In this document: piece after piece, positions 16,689 to 24,109 of the stretch
How positions within the stretch are numbered: the stretch's first letter is position 1
Layout of the letters: each line of letters begins with the position of its first letter
DNA from: an uncultured bacterium
GTDB taxonomy: Bacteria > Cyanobacteriota > Vampirovibrionia > Gastranaerophilales > Gastranaerophilaceae
Direction: 5' to 3'
Length of the DNA: 57,653 bases
Assembly (NCBI GenBank): GCA_900547155.1
Contig: URFH01000013.1
Location: 1 to 57,653, forward strand
Made by a program: the position numbers and the translations under genes
The notes under the pieces: model-generated
Database searches by the model: none
What the model saw: only the letters and a program-made list of their open reading frames with translations
Told to the model about the DNA's origin: nothing

Positions 16689-18040
16689 AATTTCACCTTC
16701 GGCAAGCTCAACGACAAATTCTCCAGCCCCAAAACCGCCTCAAAAACGCCCTCTGAGTAGGTCGGGTGCGCAAATGTCGTTTCAAGAATTTTTTCGGTCG
16801 GAATTTCATTATCTATCATCAACGCGAACTGCTGAACCAGCGAAGACGCTTCCGGCGCAACAATATGAGCCCCAACAATCCGGTTTTTTACGGAAATCAC
16901 CTTTATAAAGCCGTCGATTTCATCATCAGCCTGCGCTTTTCCGAGCGCTGCAACCGGAAAGCACGAAACCCTGTAATCCTCGCCCTCAAGCATTTTTTCG
17001 GTCTTCCCGACCCACGCAATTTCGGGATTTCCGTAAATCACTGAGGGAATTTTTATTGCGTCAAAATGAATCGGGTATTTACGGGTAATAAAATCCACGA
17101 CGCTGATTGCCTGATGGGTCGCAGCATGCGCAAGCTGGATTTTTCCGTTTACATCGCCGAGTGCATAGATGTTTTCAACACTCGTTTGGAAGTTTTCGTT
17201 GACCTCAAGAAATTTTCCGTTCATTTTGAGCTCAATATTTGCTGTTTCAGGTAAAACCGGCGTTCTGCCTGCTGCAACAAGAACTAATTCCGTGTCAATA
17301 GTTGTTCCGTTATCCAAAAATACCTGATTATTTTCAATTTTTTGAACCGAGGTTGATTTGAAGTATTTGATTTTGTCTTTTTTGAGCAAACGTTCAATTC
17401 TGGCGCTGATATCAGCGTCCGCAGGCGGGAGCAGCGAGGGCGCAATCTCAACAACTGTCACATTTTTGCCCAATCCCGAGAAAATCCTCGCCCATTCAAT
17501 ACCAATCGCGCCCGAGCCGATAATTAGTATATTATCGGGTATGCTTTTTAGCTGCAAAAGCTCGTCGGAATTTACAATAAAGCGTCCGTCTGTTTCCAAA
17601 CCCTTTATTTGTGCGGGTTTTGCTCCGGTGGCGATGATTATGTTTTCACATTGGTATTCTTTTTCGCCTGCGCTGATTATTTTTTCGGAAATAAGAGCGG
17701 CTTCTTCGTCTATAATCGTCACATCATGGCTTAAAATCAACTTTCTGAGGTTGTTTTGGATTTTTTGTGTGAGAGTGTTTTTTCTTTCAAATATTTTTTC
17801 CCAGCTAAATGCGGCGTTTTCGATGGTTATGCCGAATTTTTCAGCTTTTTTGAGGTTTTTGTAAAAATCTGTGCAGTGCAAAACCGCTTTTGTCGGAATA
17901 CAGCCTCGATTCAAGCAAACTCCTCCGGCGCAGTCTTTTTCAAACAATACTACGGATTTCCCCCGCTGTGAGGCTCTTATTGCTGCGCTGTAGCCGCCGG
18001 GGCCTGCGCCGATTATGCCTATGTCGAATTTTTCGGTCAT
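16685..18040 (-). CDS. lpd: Dihydrolipoamide dehydrogenase (E3 / glycine cleavage L protein)
   Basis: Reoxidises dihydrolipoamide with NAD+. The 451-residue flavoprotein has an N-terminal FAD-binding GAGPGGYSAA (11-20), the redox disulfide CLNRGC (C42, C47), an NAD-binding GSGAIGIEWA motif, the second FAD contact YALGDVNG, and the C-terminal HPTYSE catalytic His/Glu. The start at 18040 overlaps the mnmA stop by four bases (ATGA) and has GGAGG nine bases upstream; a frame start at 18049 would leave no ribosome spacing. No E1 or E2 genes are nearby, whereas gcvPB is in the same operon, so glycine cleavage is the likeliest pathway. Confidence 0.95.
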   Translation of the reverse strand: MTEKFDIGIIGAGPGGYSAAIRASQRGKSVVLFEKDCAGGVCLNRGCIPTKAVLHCTDFYKNLKKAEKFGITIENAAFSWEKIFERKNTLTQKIQNNLRKLILSHDVTIIDEEAALISEKIISAGEKEYQCENIIIATGAKPAQIKGLETDGRFIVNSDELLQLKSIPDNILIIGSGAIGIEWARIFSGLGKNVTVVEIAPSLLPPADADISARIERLLKKDKIKYFKSTSVQKIENNQVFLDNGTTIDTELVLVAAGRTPVLPETANIELKMNGKFLEVNENFQTSVENIYALGDVNGKIQLAHAATHQAISVVDFITRKYPIHFDAIKIPSVIYGNPEIAWVGKTEKMLEGEDYRVSCFPVAALGKAQADDEIDGFIKVISVKNRIVGAHIVAPEASSLVQQFALMIDNEIPTEKILETTFAHPTYSEGVFEAVLGLENLSLSLPKVKL

Positions 18041-19086
18041 TCTATCCATCCTCCCCCTATCAAATGCCCGTCAACAGGGTCGTACAAAACAGCCGCCTGA
18101 CCCGAAGTAACGGACGCAACAGGCTCTTTAAAGCTGATTTTTGCAGCATTTCCGTCTATTTCCACATGCGCGGGTTTGAAATCCATGTTATACCTGATTT
18201 TAGCCAATACTTCCATGCTTTTTTCGTCTGTCGGATACTGCGTTTTGAAATTTTTGACCGTTACGCTTTCAGAATAAAGCTCCTCTTTTGTTCCTAGATA
18301 AACAATATTGTTTTTTGCGTCAATACGGGTGACATACAAAGGCTCTGAATAAGCTATTCCCACGCCTTTTCGCTGCCCGATTGTATATTGAAAAAACCCC
18401 TCATGCGTACCCAATTTTTTACCTGATTTTTCAAGAATAAAATCGCCTTTTTCGGGTATTAATTTTTCGAGAAGATATTTTTTTGTTGTCATGGGCTTTT
18501 TGATAAAACAAATATCCTGACTTTCCTTTGATGATTTTGACGGCAGGTCGTTTTCCTGCGCAATCCGCCTGATATCATCTTTCACAAGCCCTGAAAGCGG
18601 GAAAATCGTGCGTTCCAGCTGTTCTTGTGAAAGTTCAAAAAGGTAATAAAGCTGATCTTTTCTCCTGTCGGATGCGGGAAAAAGCCTTGATATGCTGTTT
18701 TTATGCTCAATTTTTGCATAATGGCCGGTCGCGATTACATCTGCGCCGAGTTCGTTTATTGCAAAATCGAACAGCCTGCCCCATTTTATAGTTTTGTTGC
18801 ACATTATGCACGGATTCGGGGTTTTTCCGCATTTGTAGGAGTTTTCAAAGTAATCAATGATGTTTTTTTTGAAATCCTCGCTCAAATCCAGCACGTAATG
18901 CGGAATTTCGAGCTTTTCAGCAACTTTTTTTGCATTCCGGACAACCTGTTCAAAATTCTCGTCATCGACCATTTTTGCGGTAATGCTCACAACGTCATAG
19001 CCTTGCTGTTTCAGCAAAAAACATGTAACGCTGCTGTCCAGCCCTCCGCTGAGCGCCACAGCGGCCTTTTTATTGTTCGACTGCAT
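18037..19086 (-). CDS. mnmA: tRNA-specific 2-thiouridylase
   Basis: Thiolates U34 at the wobble position of tRNA-Lys, -Glu and -Gln using sulfur from a relay or cysteine desulfurase. The 349-residue protein starts with the PP-loop ALSGGLDSSVT (11-21). The two catalytic cysteines are C96 in NPCIMCNKTIKWG and C193 in SQDICFI, and GHYAKI and DQLYYLF are conserved family motifs. The ATG at 19086 with GGTGA five bases upstream is preferred over a GTG at 19095; either start overlaps the upstream gene. Its presence in a glycine-cleavage/lipoate operon is not a functional link that I know of, although all are sulfur-related or Fe-S-dependent steps. Confidence 0.95.
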   Translation of the reverse strand: MQSNNKKAAVALSGGLDSSVTCFLLKQQGYDVVSITAKMVDDENFEQVVRNAKKVAEKLEIPHYVLDLSEDFKKNIIDYFENSYKCGKTPNPCIMCNKTIKWGRLFDFAINELGADVIATGHYAKIEHKNSISRLFPASDRRKDQLYYLFELSQEQLERTIFPLSGLVKDDIRRIAQENDLPSKSSKESQDICFIKKPMTTKKYLLEKLIPEKGDFILEKSGKKLGTHEGFFQYTIGQRKGVGIAYSEPLYVTRIDAKNNIVYLGTKEELYSESVTVKNFKTQYPTDEKSMEVLAKIRYNMDFKPAHVEIDGNAAKISFKEPVASVTSGQAAVLYDPVDGHLIGGGWIE

Positions 19087-19669
19087 AGTTTTCACCGGCT
19101 TCCGTCAGGGTATATTCTTTTACGTCTGAAACATCCGTATAATTCGGCACTTCGGCGAGAACACCTGCCTCTATTGCCTCATTTACGGCATTATGGTCAA
19201 TCGGCATGCCGATTGCGGGAACGAGCTTTGCGTTTAGCTGTTTTAAAGAGAAATTGTGGAGGTTTTCGTTGTCAGCAAGGAATTTCGCCGTCAAAACCAG
19301 ATAATCCGTGGAATTTTTGGGTAAAAACGCTGATAGATAGGCTTTGAATGGTGTCATTACCTCGGTTTTCTCAATTACCTCGGTTTTCGGGTTTTCCATT
19401 GATTCTTCGAGAATTTCTTCAAACTCCTCCTGAATAGATGGCGCGGATGATTGAAGTTCGTTAATTTTTACCAGTTCTTTAACCTCAATAAAGCCTTTTC
19501 TTTGCGGCACGTCTTCTTTTGCAATAACCGGTGTTTCAACAATGGGCGATTCGCTTTTCATTACGCCTCTAATCCAGTCAGAGAGCTGTTCTTCAAACGC
19601 TGTTTTGTCGGTTGTGGAGAATTCAAACTCCAAATCGCCTTTTTTTATTTTAAAACCGTATTCATACAT
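19070..19669 (-). CDS. Hypothetical protein between gcvPB and mnmA
   Basis: A 199-residue acidic protein of unrecognised family. An N-terminal segment (1-40, YEYGFKIKKGDLEFEF) looks like a small beta-rich domain, the middle (45-105) is low-complexity and Glu-rich, and the C-terminal part (105-198) is helical, ending YTLTEAGENY, which resembles the wing of a winged-helix domain. It overlaps gcvPB by eight bases and mnmA by 17, so it is firmly embedded in the operon and is surely translated. Function unknown; a regulator or assembly factor would fit, without direct evidence. Confidence 0.75.
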   Translation of the reverse strand: MYEYGFKIKKGDLEFEFSTTDKTAFEEQLSDWIRGVMKSESPIVETPVIAKEDVPQRKGFIEVKELVKINELQSSAPSIQEEFEEILEESMENPKTEVIEKTEVMTPFKAYLSAFLPKNSTDYLVLTAKFLADNENLHNFSLKQLNAKLVPAIGMPIDHNAVNEAIEAGVLAEVPNYTDVSDVKEYTLTEAGENYAVEQ

Positions 19670-21095
19670 TGGCGCCGTACCTCAAATCCGGATGGCGCGC
19701 AGCCTGAGTTTCATCGACCTTTTTGACGGGCGTGTTGTGCGGGCTGTGGAGGACTTTTTCAGGATTTTCTTTGATTTCTCCGGCGATTTTTATCATTGCG
19801 TCGATGAATTCATCCAGTCTGGCCTTGGTTTCCGACTCTGTGGGCTCAATCATCATCGCTTCGTGCACAATAAGCGGAAAATAAATCGTCGGCGGGTGGA
19901 AATTGTAGTCCATCAAGCGTTTTGCAATAGCAAGGGTGCTTGCGCCCTCTTTTTTTTGGAAATCGCCCGACAACACGAATTCGTGCATGCACGGTACGTC
20001 ATAAGGCAGTTTAAAGTGCTTTTTGAGCTTTTCTTTCATGTAATTTGCATTCAAAATCGCCTCTTCGGACACTGATTTCAGGTTTTTGCCCATCATCAGA
20101 ATGTAAGAATAAGCTTTCACAAGAACATTGAAATTTCCGTAGAATTCTTTGATTTTTCCGATGGAATTTTTCAAACCATAGTTGCGGAAGTAATTTTTGC
20201 CGTCAAAATCCGCAACCGGCACCGGCAAAAAGTCTTTCAATTTTTCAACAACCCCGACAGGGCCTGCTCCCGGGCCTCCGCCGCCATGCGGTGTTGAGAA
20301 AGTTTTGTGTAAATTCAGGTGTACGATGTCAAAACCCATGATTTTCGGGTTTGTAATGCCCATAATCGCGTTGAAATTTGCGCCGTCATAGTACATTAAA
20401 GCGCCGGATTCGTGCGCGAGGCGGGCGATTTCGGAAATATTTTCTTCAAAAAGCCCGAGCGTGTTGGGGTTGGTCATCATAATCGCCGCAACGTCCTTAT
20501 CCAGAAGCTTTTTCAGCTCCTCAACGTCAACCTGCCCTTTTTCATTCGAGGGAACGTTTACAATCTCGAATCCGCACATGCCCGCGGACGCAGGGTTTGT
20601 GCCGTGCGCAGAATCCGGAATTATGACTTTTTTTCTGTTTTCGCCGATTGTTTTAAAGTATTTTTTTACAATCATCATCCCGCAAAGCTCGCCATGAGCG
20701 CCTGCGGAGCCCTGAAGTGTGATTGCGTCCATTCCGGTGATGGTTTTGAGGCTTTCTTGAAGCTTGTACATCAATTCGAGCGCGCCCTGAGCGTCTTCGT
20801 CCTCCTGCAGCGGGTGCAGGCTGCAAAAACCGTCCAAAGAAGCCATCAGCTCGTTGACTTTTGGGTTGTATTTCATTGTGCACGAGCCGAGCGGGTAAAA
20901 ACCGGTTTCAATGCAGAAATTTTTGTCCGAAAGCTCCTTAAAATGCCTCATAGCCTCGAGTTCGGTGACTTGAGGGAGTTTGGCGTCGTTTTTTCTCAGG
21001 TATTTTTTATCAATAAAATCAACATTTAACGGTTCGTCCGTAAGGATTTCGCCGCGCATTCCGTCAATTGATTTTTCAAAAATAATTTTGGTCAT
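19662..21095 (-). CDS. gcvPB: Glycine dehydrogenase (decarboxylating) subunit 2
   Basis: C-terminal half of the split P protein of the glycine cleavage system; decarboxylates glycine and transfers aminomethyl to the lipoyl arm of the H protein. The 477-residue protein has the PLP lysine K264 in HLNLHKTFSTPHGGGGPGAGP (259-279), plus FYPLGSCTMKYNPKVNE (66-82) and PDSAHGTNPASA (160-171). The start at 21095 has GGAG five bases upstream; the longer frame from 21110 lacks one. The partner subunit gcvPA, gcvH and gcvT are not in the window, so the rest of the system must lie elsewhere if it is functional. First gene of the gcvPB-lipA operon. Confidence 0.95.
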   Translation of the reverse strand: MTKIIFEKSIDGMRGEILTDEPLNVDFIDKKYLRKNDAKLPQVTELEAMRHFKELSDKNFCIETGFYPLGSCTMKYNPKVNELMASLDGFCSLHPLQEDEDAQGALELMYKLQESLKTITGMDAITLQGSAGAHGELCGMMIVKKYFKTIGENRKKVIIPDSAHGTNPASAGMCGFEIVNVPSNEKGQVDVEELKKLLDKDVAAIMMTNPNTLGLFEENISEIARLAHESGALMYYDGANFNAIMGITNPKIMGFDIVHLNLHKTFSTPHGGGGPGAGPVGVVEKLKDFLPVPVADFDGKNYFRNYGLKNSIGKIKEFYGNFNVLVKAYSYILMMGKNLKSVSEEAILNANYMKEKLKKHFKLPYDVPCMHEFVLSGDFQKKEGASTLAIAKRLMDYNFHPPTIYFPLIVHEAMMIEPTESETKARLDEFIDAMIKIAGEIKENPEKVLHSPHNTPVKKVDETQAARHPDLRYGANV

Positions 21096-21229
21096 TACCG
21101 CTCCAGGCATTGTGTTTTCAATATTATCTTAGGAATTTTTTGCAAAGGTGTCAAATTTGTTAATTTTCTGTCATTGCCGGGATGAAAATTGTGAAATTCA
21201 AGAGCAATTTTTCTTGAATCATTTATTTG

Positions 21230-21258
21230 TTGAGCAAAATTGAAAAAAGCGGTATAAT
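21230..21258 (+). promoter_or_regulatory. Promoter of nanE, likely giving a leaderless mRNA
   Basis: TTGAGC (21230-21235), a 17-base spacer and a perfect TATAAT (21253-21258). The nanE ATG begins seven bases after the -10, at the predicted transcription start itself, and no usable ribosome site fits in between. Confidence 0.65.
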
Positions 21259-21264
21259 ATTGGA

Positions 21265-21951
21265 ATGGAGATATTGAAACAGCTTAAAAACAAGGTTATC
21301 GTGTCAGTTCAGGCAATGCCGTCCGAGCCGTTGTACCGTGAAGAATGCATGGTTGCGATGATGCAGTCGGTTTTGAAAGGCGGAGCGGCAGGGCTGAGGG
21401 TTGCCGGGGTGCGCGACGTGATTAATGCAAAAAAAATCACAAAACTGCCCGTTATCGGCATTACAAAACCCGAGGTTATCCCCCCGAACTGGCGGGAAAT
21501 CGTTTATATTACGCCGACAATTAAGGACGCAAAGGATTTGATTCAGGCGGGTGCGGATATCATCGCATTCGACGGAACTTCGCGCCCGCGCGGCGAAAAC
21601 AACCTCAAACAGATTATAAAATTTGTTAAATTGAATAAAAAAATAGCAATGGCGGATGTTTCGACGCATTCGGAGGGCGTTGCGGCAAGGCTTCTGGGGG
21701 CGGATATTATTTCTACTACGCTTTCGGGCTATACGCAGTTTTCTCCGGAAAATTCCGACAAACCGGACTTTGAATTGCTCGAATCGCTCGTAAAATCGGT
21801 GGATTGTCCTGTTTTTCTCGAGGGAAGAATCTGGACGCCCGAGCAGGTTGACAGGGCGTTTGAGCTGGGGGCTCATGCGGTTGTTATCGGCTCTGCAATT
21901 ACCCGTCCGCAGCTAATTACGAAGAAATTTACATCAAGAGGTGTGCAGTGA
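21265..21951 (+). CDS. nanE: N-acetylmannosamine-6-phosphate 2-epimerase
   Basis: Converts ManNAc-6-P to GlcNAc-6-P in sialic acid and ManNAc catabolism. The 228-residue TIM-barrel shows the family signatures VSVQAMPSEPL (13-23), GLRVAG, PVIGITK, ITPTIKDAKDLIQAGADIIAFDGTSRPRG and ADVSTHSEGVAARLLGADIISTTLSGYT. It is followed with a four-base overlap by a ROK kinase that could supply ManNAc-6-P. The lyase nanA and a sialidase or transporter are absent from the window. The promoter -10 sits immediately upstream, so translation may be leaderless. Confidence 0.94.
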   Translation: MEILKQLKNKVIVSVQAMPSEPLYREECMVAMMQSVLKGGAAGLRVAGVRDVINAKKITKLPVIGITKPEVIPPNWREIVYITPTIKDAKDLIQAGADIIAFDGTSRPRGENNLKQIIKFVKLNKKIAMADVSTHSEGVAARLLGADIISTTLSGYTQFSPENSDKPDFELLESLVKSVDCPVFLEGRIWTPEQVDRAFELGAHAVVIGSAITRPQLITKKFTSRGVQ

Positions 21952-22862
21952 AAAAGGCTCTGGGGATAGATATCGGCGGAACAAAGCTCGTATACGCAAT
22001 TATAGGCGAAAACGGCGAATTTTTGAGCGAAATCCGGAAAATTCCCACACCATCTACGTCAGAGGCTATTTTTGAACAGCTGAAAGCGCTTTCAAAAGAG
22101 TTTGAAAATGAAATCGACGCGGTTGCAATAGCCACAGCGGGTGCGGTGAACCGTGAAAACACGCGTGTATGCTCCTCCACGCCGAATTTGCCCGAGGGGT
22201 ACAATTCGCTGGATTTTTCGGAGCTTTCTGATAAAAAAGTCTTTGTTGAAAACGATGCAAATGCGGCTGCATGGGCAGAATACAAGCTCGGCGCGGCTAA
22301 AGGGTGCGATTTTTCGTTGATTATTACGCTGGGCACGGGGATTGGTGCGGGCGTTGTAAATGAAGGAAAACTCATAAGAGGCAAGTCAGGCGCGGCTTTG
22401 GAGGCGGGCAGTATGAAGATTTTTGCCGACAAACGCAGAAAATGCACCTGCCATCGTTATGATTGCTGGGAATCATACGCTTCCGGCACCGGTTTGCGGC
22501 GAAATGCGCAGGAAATGGCCCTTTCAGAGCCCGAATTTAAAACAAGTTTATTGAATAATAAAAAACCTGAGGAGCTCACGACTTATGATGTTGTTGAGGG
22601 GCTGAAAAAGGGCGATAAATTCTGCGAAAAGGTCATTGCACGGTGGGAGGATTACATTTATACGGGGCTTGTGAGCCTTGTTGATATTTTTGACCCCGAA
22701 TGTGTTGTTATTTCCGGAGGAATGGGCGAATTTATCAATATTTCGGCGCTGGAAAAGAGGATTAATGACGAGCTGGTCGTTCCTCCGATGAAATTGAAGC
22801 TTGCGCAGATGAAAAACAACGCAGGAATGGTCGGCGCAGCGCTTTTGGCGCTGGAAGTTTAG
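21948..22862 (+). CDS. ROK-family sugar kinase (ManNAc kinase or glucokinase)
   Basis: A 304-residue ROK kinase with the ATP phosphate loop DIGGTK (8-13), the catalytic aspartate D103 in ENDANAAAWAEY (101-112), TLGTGIGAGVV (128-137) and the ROK cysteine motif CTCHRYDCWE (166-175). The GTG start overlaps the nanE stop by four bases, so it is coupled to nanE, which favours ManNAc phosphorylation (NanK role). Odd point: the invariant histidine of the ROK E-x-G-H motif, which binds zinc and the sugar, is replaced by serine (LEAGSM, Ser155); H169 inside the cysteine motif might compensate. Substrate is therefore uncertain. Confidence 0.85.
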   Translation: MKKALGIDIGGTKLVYAIIGENGEFLSEIRKIPTPSTSEAIFEQLKALSKEFENEIDAVAIATAGAVNRENTRVCSSTPNLPEGYNSLDFSELSDKKVFVENDANAAAWAEYKLGAAKGCDFSLIITLGTGIGAGVVNEGKLIRGKSGAALEAGSMKIFADKRRKCTCHRYDCWESYASGTGLRRNAQEMALSEPEFKTSLLNNKKPEELTTYDVVEGLKKGDKFCEKVIARWEDYIYTGLVSLVDIFDPECVVISGGMGEFINISALEKRINDELVVPPMKLKLAQMKNNAGMVGAALLALEV

Positions 22863-22891
22863 GTTTTTGCCGGATTTAAGCCGGTTTTTAA

Positions 22892-22925
22892 AAAACGGCT
22901 TGAATTTTAATCAATCAAGCCGTTA
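22892..22925. terminator. Terminator between the ROK kinase and HNH genes
   Basis: AACGGCTTGA pairs with TCAAGCCGTT around an A/T-rich loop. The T run lies on the minus-strand side, so it best serves the HNH gene, but it can also fold in the nanE-ROK transcript. Confidence 0.8.
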
Positions 22926-22937
22926 AATTGCCTGTTT

Positions 22938-23243
22938 TTATTTTTCTACGTTTTTTGTGCCGTTAAAATAAACAGCAATTCTGTAGTCCGGAAAATTTCC
23001 CGCTTTTAGCTTGTTATTTTTCCAGTGGAGCGGGAAAAGGTTGCTTAGATTGTCGCTTCCGCCCTTGTAGCGCGGAACATAATGGTCGATTTCCCAGCCG
23101 TATTCGGACAATTTGCCGAAATCGTCATAGCAAATCAGCGCTCCGCAGTAATCTTTCCGCCATTTGTTTGAATCCTTGTTGTCAACTTTTTTCGCTTTGT
23201 TCCAGACAAAATTTTTTGTTGCCGCGTTGTAATTTGTACCCAT
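22938..23243 (-). CDS. Small HNH-endonuclease domain protein
   Basis: A 101-residue stand-alone HNH domain. The core is YGWEIDHYVPRYKGGSDN (48-65) with the DH pair D53-H54, N68 in LSNLFPLHWKNN, and H73/N76, so the metal and catalytic residues look intact. C33 and C38 are the only cysteines and do not form the classical four-cysteine zinc ribbon. The start at 23243 has AGGAG five bases upstream; the longer frame begins at 23267. It may be a domesticated or orphan nuclease; a restriction or phage context is not seen. It lies immediately downstream of the giant autotransporter gene, on the same strand (102 bases apart). Confidence 0.82.
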   Translation of the reverse strand: MGTNYNAATKNFVWNKAKKVDNKDSNKWRKDYCGALICYDDFGKLSEYGWEIDHYVPRYKGGSDNLSNLFPLHWKNNKLKAGNFPDYRIAVYFNGTKNVEK

Positions 23244-23344
23244 TTTTTCTCCTATGTATCCGTACAAAAATACAATAGCAGATTCTTTTGGGCTATTTGG
23301 GTCAAATTGGGTAAAAAATGGAAAATTGAGCTTTCAGGTTCAAT

Positions 23345-24109
23345 TTATATTGACCATCTCAACCCGAGATTGAATCCCACGCCGTTTCTGCCGCCGCTTC
23401 TGAACATTGCCTGCGCAAATCCTGTAAATCTTTCGCCCCAGCGTTTTTGAACACCTGCACCATAGACTACGAAAGGTTTAACGGACATTTCGGGCATACT
23501 TACGACATTGGCTTTGAATTTTGTTGAATCAAGGAGATTGATTACTACCTGAACGTTGATGTAAGGCTGCCAGCCGTTTTTCAGGTTGCCGATAAACTTG
23601 ATTCCCGGGGCGATTTGGATTGCATTGAGCGGGTCGGAGCTGATTCTTACGCCCTGGCTGTTATAATAATCGTAAGTATTTACAAATGTGTATGACATCA
23701 TGTAATTCGGCTGAATTATGAATTTGTTGTTAAAGAGTTCCCAGTTGTAACCCGATTTTGTTGCAACACCGGCCGTGAGCATTGTGAAATCGTCTTTTCC
23801 GAACATAGCACTGAGCTCGGCCTGAGATGCACCGATGTTAGCAGTCCAGCCGCTGAAGAAATTGCCTTTGTAGAATGCTGCTGTACCGCCGAGTACGCCG
23901 CCGTTCTGGTAAATACTTGTGCCAAGAGCGGTCTGGTGTGAACCGTTATACCCTACATATGCGCTGAATACAGCGTCAACACCGTGTTTGAGGTGTTTTA
24001 TTTCACTGTCGGCACCCATCATGCCGCCGTAAGCTACGTTTGAAACTGTCGGGCCGTTTTTGAGCGGTACTGATTCAAATGTCGAGAACGGTCTGAACCA
24101 TGTTCCGGC
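23345..24109 (-). other. Autotransporter beta-barrel coding region
   Basis: Encodes about 254 residues from AGTWFRPFSTFE to the terminal RWSI, with alternating hydrophobic strands (AFYKGNFFSGWTANIG, FIIQPNYMMSYTFV, QPYINVQVVINL, RFTGFAQAMFRSGG). Size fits a 12-strand type V barrel. The last residue is Ile rather than the common Phe/Trp. Confidence 0.85.
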
